Source: Chloroflexi bacterium TSY (GTDB lineage Bacteria; Chloroflexota; Anaerolineae; Caldilineales; Caldilineaceae). Taken from it: a stretch of 57,403 nucleotides of DNA. The position numbers and the translations under genes are program-made. Below the pieces are notes generated by a model. The model made no database searches. It had not been told where the DNA came from and worked only from the letters and a program-made list of their open reading frames with translations. Below, one piece after another: positions 44,578 to 54,857 of this stretch. Position 1 is the stretch's first letter. Every line of letters begins with the position of its first letter. The DNA lies in assembly GCA_019217005.1 (NCBI GenBank), contig JAHBNG010000096.1:1-57403 (forward strand), in the 5' to 3' direction.

Positions 44578-45525
44578 ATGCAAAATAGTACAATCGCAGC
44601 ATCATCGTCTACTCAAGGTGGACGTGGCAACAAGCAAGGTGTCTGGAGCGGGCGTCGCAAACGTGACACCATTGCGGGCTATCTCTTTCTGCTTCCCAAT
44701 CTGCTCGGCGTTTTGGTCTTTAGCCTATTTCCGATTGGTGCAACCATCTATCTAACCTTCACGGAATGGGATTTGGCTTCTGCTCCCAAATTTACTGGTT
44801 TTAACAATTTTTTGTTGATGGTGCGCGATGAACTCTTTTGGAAAACCCTGTTCAATACCTTCTATTATGCATTTGTCGCCGTACCAATCGCTGTGTTTCT
44901 GGCTTTTTGGCTAGCACTCTTGATCAACCGCAAGATGTGGGGAGTGTTGTCCTTCCGCTTGATCTACTTTCTTCCTCACATTACTCTAACAGTGGCCGCG
45001 GCAATCGTGTGGGCCTGGATCTATTCGCCAGAGTTTGGTCTGATTAACTATTTGCTGAGTCAGATTGGAATTGACGGTCCCTATTGGCTATCGGACAGTC
45101 GCTGGGCGATGCCTGCCATTATCATCATGAGCAATTGGAAAGGCATTGGCTATGCCATGCTCATCTTTTTGGCTGGGTTGCAAGGTATCCCCCAAGAACT
45201 CATTGATGCGGCGACAGTTGATGGTGCTACGGGCTGGCAGCGTCTGCGTCACGTGACGATTCCGCTCTTGACACCGACAACTTTTTTTATTGTGACGACA
45301 TCATTTATCGGTGCATTTCAAGGATTCGATCAATTCTACGTCATGACCCAAGGCGGACCAGCTTTTTCCACCACGCCGCTGGTTCTCTATATCTACAACA
45401 ATGGATTCCAGTTCTTCAAAATGGGATACGCTACGAGCATGGCGGCTGTGCTCTTTCTCTGTATCCTGACGATTACGATTGTGCAGTGGCGATTGGCGTC
45501 ACGCTGGGTTTATGGCTTTGATTGA
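44578..45525 (+). CDS. Carbohydrate ABC transporter permease (MalF/UgpA type)
   Basis: The protein has 315 aa with six membrane segments after a basic N-terminus. It has GYLFLLPNLLGVLVFSLFPI, TFTEWDLASAPKFTGFNNF, the EAA loop ELIDAATVDGATGWQRLRHVTIPLL, and FQGFDQFYVMTQGGP. This is typical of the first sugar permease. No clear ribosome site precedes the ATG. Confidence 0.94.
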   Translation: MQNSTIAASSSTQGGRGNKQGVWSGRRKRDTIAGYLFLLPNLLGVLVFSLFPIGATIYLTFTEWDLASAPKFTGFNNFLLMVRDELFWKTLFNTFYYAFVAVPIAVFLAFWLALLINRKMWGVLSFRLIYFLPHITLTVAAAIVWAWIYSPEFGLINYLLSQIGIDGPYWLSDSRWAMPAIIIMSNWKGIGYAMLIFLAGLQGIPQELIDAATVDGATGWQRLRHVTIPLLTPTTFFIVTTSFIGAFQGFDQFYVMTQGGPAFSTTPLVLYIYNNGFQFFKMGYATSMAAVLFLCILTITIVQWRLASRWVYGFD

Positions 45526-45631
45526 TATACTGAGCACTGCTACAACTCTAAAATAAATTCGACTGTTCTATTCCACTGAAATATGTCAAATCTATTTCAA
45601 AAATATAAGCTAGTGCGGTAAATATGGAGAA

Positions 45632-46540
45632 ATGAGGATGGCATCTGCCTCAGTTCGTACACAAACGAGCGTGTCAAATCGAGCACGATTACGGCTTGGC
45701 ACCCAACGTCGAGAACAGCTTGGCAACATCATCGCTTGGATGATTCTGTTGCTCGGCAGTGTGATTATGATCTTACCCTTCTTCTGGATGGTCTCCACAT
45801 CCTTGAAACCTTGGGACGAAGTCTATGAATTCCCGCCCCGTTTTATTCCTGGAACCATTCAATGGGTCAATTATGTCGATGTCTGGGAACAGGTTCCGGT
45901 CTTCCGTTATTTTTTGAATAGCCTATTGGTTTCCGTCAGCGTGACATTGGGGGTTTTGTTCACTTCTTCGCTGGGTGGCTATTCCTTTGCACGCATTCAA
46001 TACCCTGGACGAGACAAAATCTTTCTCCTCTATCTATCGACCATGATGATCCCCTTTGCTGTGATTATGATTCCGCTCTTCATGCAGATGCGGGTCTTTG
46101 GCTGGATCAATTCATTGACGGCGCTGATTGTCCCTGGTCTCTTCAGCGCCTGGGGTACATTTTTGATGCGTCAATTTATGCTCACGATTCCGCGAGAGTT
46201 GGAAGACGCAGCAGAAATTGATGGTTGTACCCATTGGGGAATCTATTGGCGCATTATCCTCCCTCTCTGCCGACCCGTGATGGCAACTCTCTTTATTTTC
46301 CAATTTATGGGAACCTGGAATGATTTTCTCTGGCCCTTAATTATGCTCAACTCCAGGCTCAAAAAGACTCTCCCATTGGGATTGGCGGCATTTCAATCAA
46401 AAGCGGCCATTAATACGCCTTGGCATCTGGTCATGGCATTAGCCGTGATCAGTGTAATCCCAATTATTATCCTCTTTCTCGTTGGTCAAAAATACTATGT
46501 TCAAGGTATCGTAACGACTGGCCTGAAAGGTGGTGCGTAA
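45632..46540 (+). CDS. Carbohydrate ABC transporter permease (MalG/UgpE type)
   Basis: The protein has 302 aa. It shows PFFWMVSTSLKPWDEVYEFP, PGTIQWVNYVDVWEQVP, the EAA loop ELEDAAEIDGCTHWGIYWRIILPLC, and GTWNDFLWPLIMLNS. It is the usual partner of the preceding permease. Start: ATG at 45632 with GGAGAAATGAGG before it. Confidence 0.94.
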   Translation: MRMASASVRTQTSVSNRARLRLGTQRREQLGNIIAWMILLLGSVIMILPFFWMVSTSLKPWDEVYEFPPRFIPGTIQWVNYVDVWEQVPVFRYFLNSLLVSVSVTLGVLFTSSLGGYSFARIQYPGRDKIFLLYLSTMMIPFAVIMIPLFMQMRVFGWINSLTALIVPGLFSAWGTFLMRQFMLTIPRELEDAAEIDGCTHWGIYWRIILPLCRPVMATLFIFQFMGTWNDFLWPLIMLNSRLKKTLPLGLAAFQSKAAINTPWHLVMALAVISVIPIIILFLVGQKYYVQGIVTTGLKGGA

Positions 46541-46632
46541 CATTACACTATTTCCCGGGCGCAGCGAAAATCATACAGGTTTTTGTCTGATGAGAAAATT
46601 TCTGAAAATCTATTTCGACAAAGGAGAAAACC

Positions 46633-48265
46633 ATGCAAGATCCAAAGAAGTTGAACAAAAACTCTACTGGAATGGGCCTATCACGTCGCGATATGCTGCG
46701 CTTGATGTCGGCAACAGGCATGAGTTTGGCGGCAGCTGCGTGCGTCCAAGCACCAGGGAGTCAACCAGCCGCATCGAGCGGGGCCGAAGCGCTGGTGGAC
46801 GACTGGACCACCGGGTTGGTCGATCCCTCGATTTCTGGCACGTTTCGCATTATCAGCTGGGAAGGTGAAGGGGAAATCGACAAGTTTATTCCCTTCATTG
46901 AGGGATTCTTTGCCGACCGCTACCCCAATATGACGGTTGAGATCGAGTCTGGTGTGCCTTGGGGCGAGTATTGGACGAAGCTGCCCACACAAATTGCAGG
47001 TGGTGATCCGCCAGATCTAGCCTGGCAACATCAGAGTCGTGGCACTGTATATCCTGACAAAGGCTGGGCAGTCTCGATGCAGTCCTTTATCGATGCACAC
47101 CCACCTGCAGGTTGGCCCGATGATTGGGAACCCTTTATGATCGAAATGTCCAGCTACAAAGGTGAAGTGTACGCCCTGCCCTATGGATGGGTGACGTGGG
47201 GGATCTTTGTCAATCGCGACATCCTGGAACCAGTAGCCGAATATCCCGTTGATGATAATTGGGGGTGGACTGATCTGAAGGAGCTTGCCATCGAGTTAAC
47301 CTCGGGCGAGGGCACGGACAAGATCTTCGGTCTGAATATGCCCATCTTCGAAAAGACTGTGTGGGCAATTTCCATGAGCAATGGAGCCGATATCTTCAAT
47401 GCAGACCGTACGGCTGGCAACTTTGAAGATCCAATCGTACTGGAAGCTGCCCAATTTTTGTGGGATCTGCGCTGGAAGGATGGCTCCATGCCGACACCCG
47501 CAGATATCGACGCAATGGGCTTTGGTGGCGAATTTGCCTTTGCATCGGGTCGCGTGGCGATGCATATGGGCATCAGCGACATTGCCTTCCGCTTGAATGA
47601 GGCGATTGGGGATAAATTTACCTGGGGTGTTGCACCAATCCCAACTGGTCCAGAGGGCCGCTTTGGCTATGAAGGTGGTGCCATGTGGATGATTCCGTCT
47701 GGCTCTAAGTATCCCGAGTTAGCCTCAGTAGATCCAAATTTCAGGTTTTGAGAGAGAATTCTGGCTAAACAGTTGACATAAATACAAATTTGCCGGTCGA
47801 TATCTAGTTTTTGCGTTAGATTTGGGCGATTTTCAGATATGAAATAGGTTGTTTTCTGTAACCGAAATCTGAATAAATGACTCCAAAATCCCTGCAATCT
47901 CGACTGAAAATAGCCAAAAACGCCAAATTTGGATCTACTGAGCCTATGAATTGACTCGATACGTTCTCTCCAATCCAGATATCATGCCAACAATCGGCCT
48001 CGAGGGTAGCCTCTATCCAGGACGCATCTCCTACGCCGAATATGGTTTGCCACCAAACTGGCAGGAGAACATGCCGAACGCCAAACACGTCTTGCTCGAC
48101 TTAGGCATGGAGCAACCAACTTATTATCCTTACTTTACCAAGTATCAGGAGTGGTCGGCAATATGGCGAAAATGGGCTGATCCGATCTTTGTTGAAGGAG
48201 AGCCAGATATTGCCGCAGCGTTTGCGGGACTACAGCAAGAGACAAACGAGTTATTGGGCGGTTAA
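46633..48265 (+). pseudogene. Carbohydrate ABC binding protein gene split by a MITE
   Basis: Family 1 solute-binding protein with a Tat-type signal (LSRRDMLRLMSATGMSLAAAAC, also lipobox-like). AAGGAG lies upstream of the ATG. The 5' part runs to ELA at 47724 and the 3' part resumes at 47942 with AYELTRYVLSNPDIMP and ends ETNELLGG. Removing the MITE and one GCC duplicate restores a single frame of about 470 aa. As it stands the frame stops at 47751, so the mature protein loses about 105 residues. The two permease genes are intact, so transport is probably impaired unless another binding protein substitutes. Confidence 0.92.
47725..47941. mobile_element. 217-bp MITE, family M1, copy 3
   Basis: The ends TCAGTAGATCCAAATTT are inverted, with GCC duplicated (47722-47724 and 47942-47944). 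It is nearly identical in sequence to copy 2. It interrupts the binding-protein gene. Confidence 0.95.
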
Positions 48266-48285
48266 GAACCAAGGCTTGTTCATCA

Positions 48286-51200
48286 CTATTCGGTCTGTGA
48301 TTGCAACTGACAATTCACTTCCCCCGCAATCTCCCTGTAGATTGCCGCTAGATCCTCCGGTCCTGGCGCAAATTTGTAATCTGTTGCATTAGATGCAATT
48401 TGGCGTAAGGTTGTCTCATCTACATTGCTGCCCAGACCGATTGTGAAGATACGGGTACCGGCAGTTTTAGCCTGTGCTGCTGCTGATAAAGGAGCGCGTC
48501 CGGTTGAATTGAAGCCATCGCTCAACACAATCATAACGGGCGTATGGTTGGGGTTGTGGCGGGGGCTTTGTAGTTCTTCCTGGGCGACTGCGATCCCGTC
48601 TCCGAGTGCCGTGCCGTTACGTATGGACAAGCTTGCCAGCGCTTGAAGCAAATCCGTTCCATTACGCGTCAACATTGTTTCAAGACGAGCTGTATCAGCA
48701 AATGAAGCGATGCCGGCCTGTTCTTCGCCTGACAGAGCCATTTGATCCAGAAAGACGCTTGCTGCTACCTTCGCCGCATCGAGTTTTCCCTCCACAGACA
48801 TGCTCCCGGATCGGTCCAATACCAGTAACACGTCGGCAGGCCGCTGAGTGTTCGGATCACACGCTGATGATTTTGAAATAAAAGGCAGGAAAAAACCGCT
48901 CACAAGGGAAAATCTGATGGGATCATTCGCCACAGATGTACCAGGGTTATCCGATAGCACGGTGAGAGTGCCATCGCTATCAGGATCGTCGTAAATACAT
49001 CGAGCTTGATTGTGTATTTGGTTACCTGTTGCACCTTTGTTGATGATCACTCGAAAGCTGATCGAAACAGTCTCACCTGGATCGAGCCTTCCAATATCGA
49101 CGCGAATGATTGTGTTGGCGGACTTCGTGTCAACAGTCTCATTACCACGACTGGTTCGCAACGAATCTACTACCAAGGTGGTGGCCGAATCTAGCGTATC
49201 TTCAAAACGGACACTTGTCGCAGCACCACCACCAACATTCGCAATCGTGGCTTGATAGAGAATTGTATCACCCACTGATGCTTGGGGGACGCCCACATCA
49301 TTTATCAAGAATCCCATCTTGGTAACCTGAAGATCGGGCCGACCATCAAGCCGGATTTCCGACATATCGCGCGGGGCTGGAGTCCCAGGATCATCGCTGA
49401 TAATGTTGGATAGTTCATTGCTGCGAACAGTGCATTGATTCCGAATTGCCGTCACGCCAGCCGGTAGGGAGTCGTTAATTGTAACCAGGAAACTGATCAA
49501 GATTCGTTGGTTTGGTTTTAGGGTACCAATGATGATCTCAATGGTACGATCATCGATCGAGTCGCCTTGAACAAGGCTTCCCTGATTGAATCGTACTGAG
49601 CCAGGGACTAGCGTCGTGTTGGGATCTAATGGATCGGTAACGCCAACCTCGGTTGCGGCAGCTGAACCCCGATTCTCAATAACCACCCGATAAAGCAACG
49701 TGTCTTTTGGTGAAGGCAAACCGTCTCCATCAGCATCGATAAAAAGCGAACCACGCTTGGTTGCCGATAGTAGAGGTTCAGGCCGGGTGGGTGTCTCGGT
49801 TGGCTCGCATAATCCACCTGTTGTTCGACCAACGCATTGGTCTGGGGCTTCCGGATAGAAACAGACAGCTAAGTTGGCCAATCGATAGACCGTTTCTGAT
49901 AGATTTGGGTTTACACGTACCTGAAAACGAATTGTCAGGCTTTCACCCGGGTCAAGAGGTCCCGCATGGACTTCAACCGTTGTATCACCTGGTCTATTTC
50001 CCAAAATAACTTGTCCTTGGGTTGTTCTGACTGACCCCACAATTAGGGTTGTATTTGGATCAAGTTGATCGGCAAAGCCCACAGTTGGTGCAGTAGCGTT
50101 CCCACTGTTGATCAATGTGGCAACATATTCGACAGTATCACCCGCGCCAGCGATGTTATCGCCATTCAAATCGATGGCAAGATTGCTCTCTTTGACGGCC
50201 CGCAGCGCGGGATATGGGCCGATTGTAATAATTGGAGTTCCTGGTACACTTCCCCGTGGTCGCGTTCGTATTTCTGGGTGATCGTCGCAGCCGAACGTAC
50301 CAGGAAGTGGAATCGCTCGTCTTCCTGGAGGTAGAGATGAAGATATTTGAACATCGAAGGTAATCACAACAGAGCCATTGGGCATGATATTCCCAATGGT
50401 GACCAAAATTGTACGATCTCCACTACTGTTTCCATTTATTACAGAGCCTTGTGTTGTTGTAACAGAGCCTGCGATTAATATTAAGTACGGCCCCAAATTG
50501 TTACGATAAACCGCAGACATGGCCATCACGCTTCCTAGATTTGAAGCCACGACTGTACAGTGAATTGTGTCACCAGGCGTGATAACGCTATCACCGTCAG
50601 CATCGGCCAGCAATACACAGTCGCTAACAGCATCTAAGTCCGGCAGATCGTCTGGTAGGATTTGTTGAACCCACTGAGCTGTAACTCGATTGGAAACGTT
50701 TGTCTCACCCTGGCTATCAACAATTGTGGCTTCGATCACATCAGTGCCTGCTGTGCGCCCTGTATATGAAATGGTAACACGACCATTGGCATTGGTTATC
50801 CCACTACGAGTCGTTCCAGCATTGGGGCCAGTCAGGACCCGCAGCGATACAGTGCGACCAGTCACTGGATTGCCGTTATCGTCCTGTACAATTGCTGTAA
50901 TTGAATGGTTTGCGCCCAGGTGGTTACTCGCAGACGTGGGCGTGAGCAGAACGCTTTCGCCAATGACGGCAGTTGTAGCTGCCAGAAAAAAGGAAGCAAA
51001 AAAGATATTGTCATCATTCGAGGGATTGAGTGTATCTACTCTGAGGGTCGTATCGCCATTCGTCATAAATGGGAGCATATCGTAAAGTTCATCGTCAACA
51101 CGTATGCTGCCAGATGGAAGAGCAAAAGGGTTAGCCGGATTTGCTGTGGAATCGCCTAGCCCACCTACAGTAAGCAATGTACCGTTTGAATTTTCACCAT

Positions 51201-51912
51201 CATCCTGTCCTCCCGCAGCTGTGGTCATACGCCGTCCATTGACATCGATCTGACTGTATTGGACGCCAACACAATTGAAAGCAATCTGACAACCGAACGA
51301 GATGCCGAGTGCCATATCCGCAACCAACGTGGAATCATTCTTGTCGATTGGATCCGTCCACCGCATCGAAAATGTGTCTCCACTTACGTTCTGTGCGCCA
51401 AAGAGCAGAAAAATTGTGTTGTCAGTAGTTTGGTTTGGGTCATCAAAGATAACGGCTAAGACTTCACCATCAATGTTCTCGGTATCAACTTCAGTAATTC
51501 TGAAATTAACGCGGCCGCTCGGTGCGTTGTCGATCTTGGTTTTTACGAGTGCAGTGACGTCAGCCCAATGGTTGTAGGAACGGATATTGCTAGGAAGTGA
51601 TTGAACCCAATTGACTGCTTCACCATCAATACGTACATCTCCATTAAGCAGCCTGCGTTCCGAGGTTCCTGTGCTTGCCGCCGCAAGATAGGCTCCACGC
51701 ACTGTAGCCGATGCTGGTTTTTCGACTTGAATGATCCCACCGGACGGATTGTTGGTGCCTAGCCCATCAACGGAGAGACTAATTTTGCCTCGCTCCTGAA
51801 CGACGGGCCGGATCGATTGCACATCAATTTGTCGGTGGCTCTCTACAACACCAGATAATGCACGACCAGTTTGATGATCCGGTTCGGTTTGTGCCTTGAC
51901 AGCTATATCCAA
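48286..51912 (-). CDS. Large surface protein with DUF11 repeats and vWFA domain, 5'-truncated
   Basis: The protein has about 1208 aa from a TTG. The N-terminal 300 residues are of an unknown adhesin-like type (ASATVRGAYLAAASTGTSE). A Big_1/invasin-like repeat follows at about 345-415 (TVSLRVLTGPNAGTTRSG, NGRVTISYTG). Four DUF11-type repeats come next (for example GDTVEYVATLINSGNA and KDTLLYRVVIENRGSA). A vWFA domain ends the protein (about 1025-1205) with the MIDAS motif VLDRSGSMS. In frame upstream of the TTG lies PESKVFPLID, which then runs into the end of an IS at 51930. So the signal peptide was cut off, and export is doubtful. Confidence 0.85.
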   Translation of the reverse strand: MDIAVKAQTEPDHQTGRALSGVVESHRQIDVQSIRPVVQERGKISLSVDGLGTNNPSGGIIQVEKPASATVRGAYLAAASTGTSERRLLNGDVRIDGEAVNWVQSLPSNIRSYNHWADVTALVKTKIDNAPSGRVNFRITEVDTENIDGEVLAVIFDDPNQTTDNTIFLLFGAQNVSGDTFSMRWTDPIDKNDSTLVADMALGISFGCQIAFNCVGVQYSQIDVNGRRMTTAAGGQDDGENSNGTLLTVGGLGDSTANPANPFALPSGSIRVDDELYDMLPFMTNGDTTLRVDTLNPSNDDNIFFASFFLAATTAVIGESVLLTPTSASNHLGANHSITAIVQDDNGNPVTGRTVSLRVLTGPNAGTTRSGITNANGRVTISYTGRTAGTDVIEATIVDSQGETNVSNRVTAQWVQQILPDDLPDLDAVSDCVLLADADGDSVITPGDTIHCTVVASNLGSVMAMSAVYRNNLGPYLILIAGSVTTTQGSVINGNSSGDRTILVTIGNIMPNGSVVITFDVQISSSLPPGRRAIPLPGTFGCDDHPEIRTRPRGSVPGTPIITIGPYPALRAVKESNLAIDLNGDNIAGAGDTVEYVATLINSGNATAPTVGFADQLDPNTTLIVGSVRTTQGQVILGNRPGDTTVEVHAGPLDPGESLTIRFQVRVNPNLSETVYRLANLAVCFYPEAPDQCVGRTTGGLCEPTETPTRPEPLLSATKRGSLFIDADGDGLPSPKDTLLYRVVIENRGSAAATEVGVTDPLDPNTTLVPGSVRFNQGSLVQGDSIDDRTIEIIIGTLKPNQRILISFLVTINDSLPAGVTAIRNQCTVRSNELSNIISDDPGTPAPRDMSEIRLDGRPDLQVTKMGFLINDVGVPQASVGDTILYQATIANVGGGAATSVRFEDTLDSATTLVVDSLRTSRGNETVDTKSANTIIRVDIGRLDPGETVSISFRVIINKGATGNQIHNQARCIYDDPDSDGTLTVLSDNPGTSVANDPIRFSLVSGFFLPFISKSSACDPNTQRPADVLLVLDRSGSMSVEGKLDAAKVAASVFLDQMALSGEEQAGIASFADTARLETMLTRNGTDLLQALASLSIRNGTALGDGIAVAQEELQSPRHNPNHTPVMIVLSDGFNSTGRAPLSAAAQAKTAGTRIFTIGLGSNVDETTLRQIASNATDYKFAPGPEDLAAIYREIAGEVNCQLQSQTE

Positions 51913-51929
51913 GTCTATAAGCGGAAAAA

Positions 51930-53416
51930 CTTTACTTTCTGGTAAAAGAAAAGAGATGAGAAATGTGACAAAAAGCGGTTAGCAGTTCATCCTAAAGGTA
52001 GAGAACCCAAAAAGGAGGAAGGAATGCTAACCGCGCCAGAAATAACTATAGCAGTACTGATGAATGTATTGCAAGTAACGCCGATGGGAACAAACGTAAA
52101 TGTAATGCGTCTGATGTGGGCAATGCTGAATGGGTCGTTTCTGAAAAGTCGAGGAGCAATCCATAGCGCATTGAAAGAAAGCGGGTTTGAAGATGAGGAG
52201 CTCCGGCGAAGCTGGTGGAGCTTTCGATATGGATCATGGGATATCACAAGTCTGCTGGGGTCGTGGCAAGAAGAAGTGGAGTGGAAAGGGGAATGGGAGG
52301 CAAAAAAAAGTTAGAAGGGTACCGAGTGAAAAGCATAGATATCACAGGGTTCTGGCGACCGAAGCTGCAAGGGAAAGTGAACCGACTCTATAACTCAACG
52401 GCTCGTCGGGCATTGCCCGCGCTCATCTTTGGAGTGATGATAAGCTCGGGGGGAGATAGGCGGGAAGCGAGTGCCACTGCTCAAGGCAATCATGAGATGC
52501 ACGGTTGGAACAAAGGAAAGTGAGTTTCGGAAAAAGCTGCTGACAGAGACGAAGAAATCACTGGAGTCAGACGAAGTGGCGGTGGTCGATGCCGGGTTTA
52601 CAATCAGAGAAATGCTAGAAAGCGGCATAGACCGATTTGTCCTGCGGGAAGCCATTAACTGCACAGTGCGCCGCAATGAGTTCCCCAAACGCAAAGAAAA
52701 AGGCAGACCACCTGAATATGGTGATATTGTGCGACCGCTCTCGCAGCTATAAGGAAAGCGACTCGAGGCTACAACTCCGGACTCGTCTGGTCGCTTTCTC
52801 TATAGTGGTCGCCTGATTTGCTATCAAGCATGGCACAATCTCGTCCCCAGAACAACCAAGGTGGATACAGCCAACCGTACCTACTCGATTTACGTCATTC
52901 AGGATCCGGCCTACAACACACCTTTGGTTTTGGCGACCGTTATGACTTTGCAGCCTGAAACCATTTATCTTGTCTACCTGGAACGCTGGCCTGTTGAACC
53001 TCCCCCCTTGGCTTCCAAGCAGATGATTGGCTTACATCGTCAATTTGTTCATGCCGATGAGGCTTGTTTCCGCTTACCTGAACTGGGGAATCTTCTTTCC
53101 CATTTAGCCGCTTCTCTTCCTCCCATACCGACTGGCTACTGGGATCGAGAGCCTCAATCCACTCCCGGCAGGCTGCGCCGTGTTCTCTCGAGTGCTCTTT
53201 TTCCAACTCCTGACCAACTCGACCCTGACTTTCGGAAAAAGGCCTCGGTTTCACACCATTTCCCTAAAGGCGTTCTCGCTCATCGCCGCCTCAATGCCGC
53301 TGCTTAAACTAGCCGAGCACTATTTTTACATTTTATCCCGTTTTTTCAGGGTGGATTCTTTTTTCCGCCCCTTTCGGTTTGCCCTTTGTCACTCAAGCCT
53401 TTACCAGAAAGTAAAG
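51930..53416 (+). mobile_element. DDE-type insertion sequence with short inverted ends
   Basis: CTTTACTTTCTGGTAAAAG at 51930-51948 is mirrored by CCTTTACCAGAAAGTAAAG at 53398-53416. The end motif is itself nearly palindromic. No clear target duplication is seen, so the boundaries are approximate. It separates the surface-protein gene from its 5' end. Confidence 0.65.
52024..53307 (+). pseudogene. IS4-superfamily-like transposase, several frameshifts
   Basis: It starts MLTAPEITIAVLMNVLQVTP with GGAGGAAGG before the ATG. The following blocks are in other frames: GYRVKSIDITGFWRPKL (first Asp), EVAVVDAGFTIREML (second Asp), CTVRRNEFPKRKEKGRPPEY, then after a further shift YLVYLERWPVEPPPLASKQM and FRLPELGNLLSHLAASL. 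At least three frame breaks are needed. The exact IS family was not recognised. Confidence 0.65.
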
Positions 53417-53573
53417 GGTTTAATTGTTGGAAAAGCCTAAATGGATTCGGAATGTGGTATTTTTTATTGTACACCAATCCTTTATTAAACTCACTTTATT
53501 GTTATTCGCTTATCGAGACGCTACAATGTTTGCAATGATTCCCCAGTCAAACTCCTCTCATTTAACGATAAAT
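53417..53573. other. Short non-coding spacer between two IS elements
   Basis: Nothing is supported here except AATTGTTGGAAAAGCCTAA (about 53421-53439), which resembles the first half of repeat family R2 in inverse orientation. Confidence 0.4.
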
Positions 53574-53575
53574 TA

Positions 53576-54855
53576 GGCTAAACCAAAAAAATAATTATAC
53601 GCGAACGAGAGAATGGAGAGGGGGAATAAGGACAAACCATTTTTCTAAACCAGGTAAACGTTGGAAGCGTTGTTCCAAACGGTCCATCTCTTTCTGAGTG
53701 AGTTTGACGCCGGTCTCATAAAGAGTGGAATTCAGGTGAACGAAGGGTTGTAGTTGGTTAAAGCGAAAAGAACGGGCAAAATTGAGAACGGTCTCAAGAG
53801 AATCGAGAGAGAACCGTTCCAGTGTTTTCAAGATGGCCCCAAACCCGTTCGATGGGGTTGTATTTACTGTGATAAGGAGGGTAGCAGGCGAGCTGAATAG
53901 AGACGATAGTGCTCAACAAACTGAGTGAGACGATACATAAACTGAGTCCGACGGGTATGATTTTCGGGACCATTGTCCTGATTGATCACGAGGGTCTTGA
54001 CGTGAGAAAGTGTTCACGTACGCTTTCCCAAAATCAATCAGGCAGTCGACAATACAGTCACTCGTCACTTTCGACTGAGTCAAGTAAAGAAAGAGTTCCT
54101 TGGTTGAAGGGAGGTAAATGCCAAAGGAGTGACTTTCTCGGTCTTCTTATCTTGAAAGTCATGATCGAGCGCTTTGACAACCACTCGACTTATCCCTTCT
54201 CTCGAGAAACGGTCAAGTAAAATCGTCGCTTTGGCATCCCAAGAGGCGCAGAACCGTCTCGTCTGCATCCGCTTCTTGATTGATCTGATGAATTCTATCA
54301 AAGATCGCATCGGTCTCTGGGATCTTTTCACTGGTTGACTTTTTTGACCCGGTTTGAGCCATAGCCTAACTCATTGAGCTTCAAGCGGATGGCCTCTTCG
54401 CCAGGCAATTCCTCATCTGTGTATCCTTTCTGCTCGATGAGCTGGGTACGCATTTCGGCGGCGGTTAGTCGAGTGTACAATTAGGAGGTGGGATGGTCTG
54501 GCTGAATTGATCGGCGATTTCAACCATATCGGCCAGTAAAGTGGGGATATGGTCTTCGGCTTTTGCGACCACGTCGGTGGCTTTGGTCGACATAACAGAA
54601 GCCGCCTTCTAGTTCTTCCAGGGCTTTGGCTATCGTCGCCCGATTCCAGCCCAACTCTCGTTCTGCTTTCGTCGGACTCCCTTCGCATATCGTTTTGACC
54701 GTTTGGGCCATGAAGTGCCTTCTTTCGTATCCACTTAACATGGCCTTCGTCTCTTTCAAGACTTCAACCATTTCTGGCGAGATTGTCATTTTTGCTCCTT
54801 TTGGAGAGCTAGTTTAACACCTTCTCGCGTAATATTTTATTTTTTGGATTGGCCT
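53576..54855 (-). mobile_element. ISAzo13/IS630-like insertion sequence, copy 2 (decayed)
   Basis: The element is 1280 bp flanked by TA (53574-53575 and 54856-54857). It has the same ends as copy 1 but in opposite orientation, and small deletions account for the shorter length. It interrupts the 3' part of the BTAD regulator gene. Confidence 0.9.
53595..54789 (-). pseudogene. ISAzo13-like transposase, multiply broken
   Basis: It begins MTISPEMVEVLKETKAML, nearly identical to copy 1, and keeps the same first frame change in a run of four A. It then has a deleted stretch near 54480, further breaks near 54360 and 54110, and a short last open part (SLDSLETVLNFARSFRF to HSLVRV). It is clearly more degraded than copy 1. 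Confidence 0.85.
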
Positions 54856-54857
54856 TA

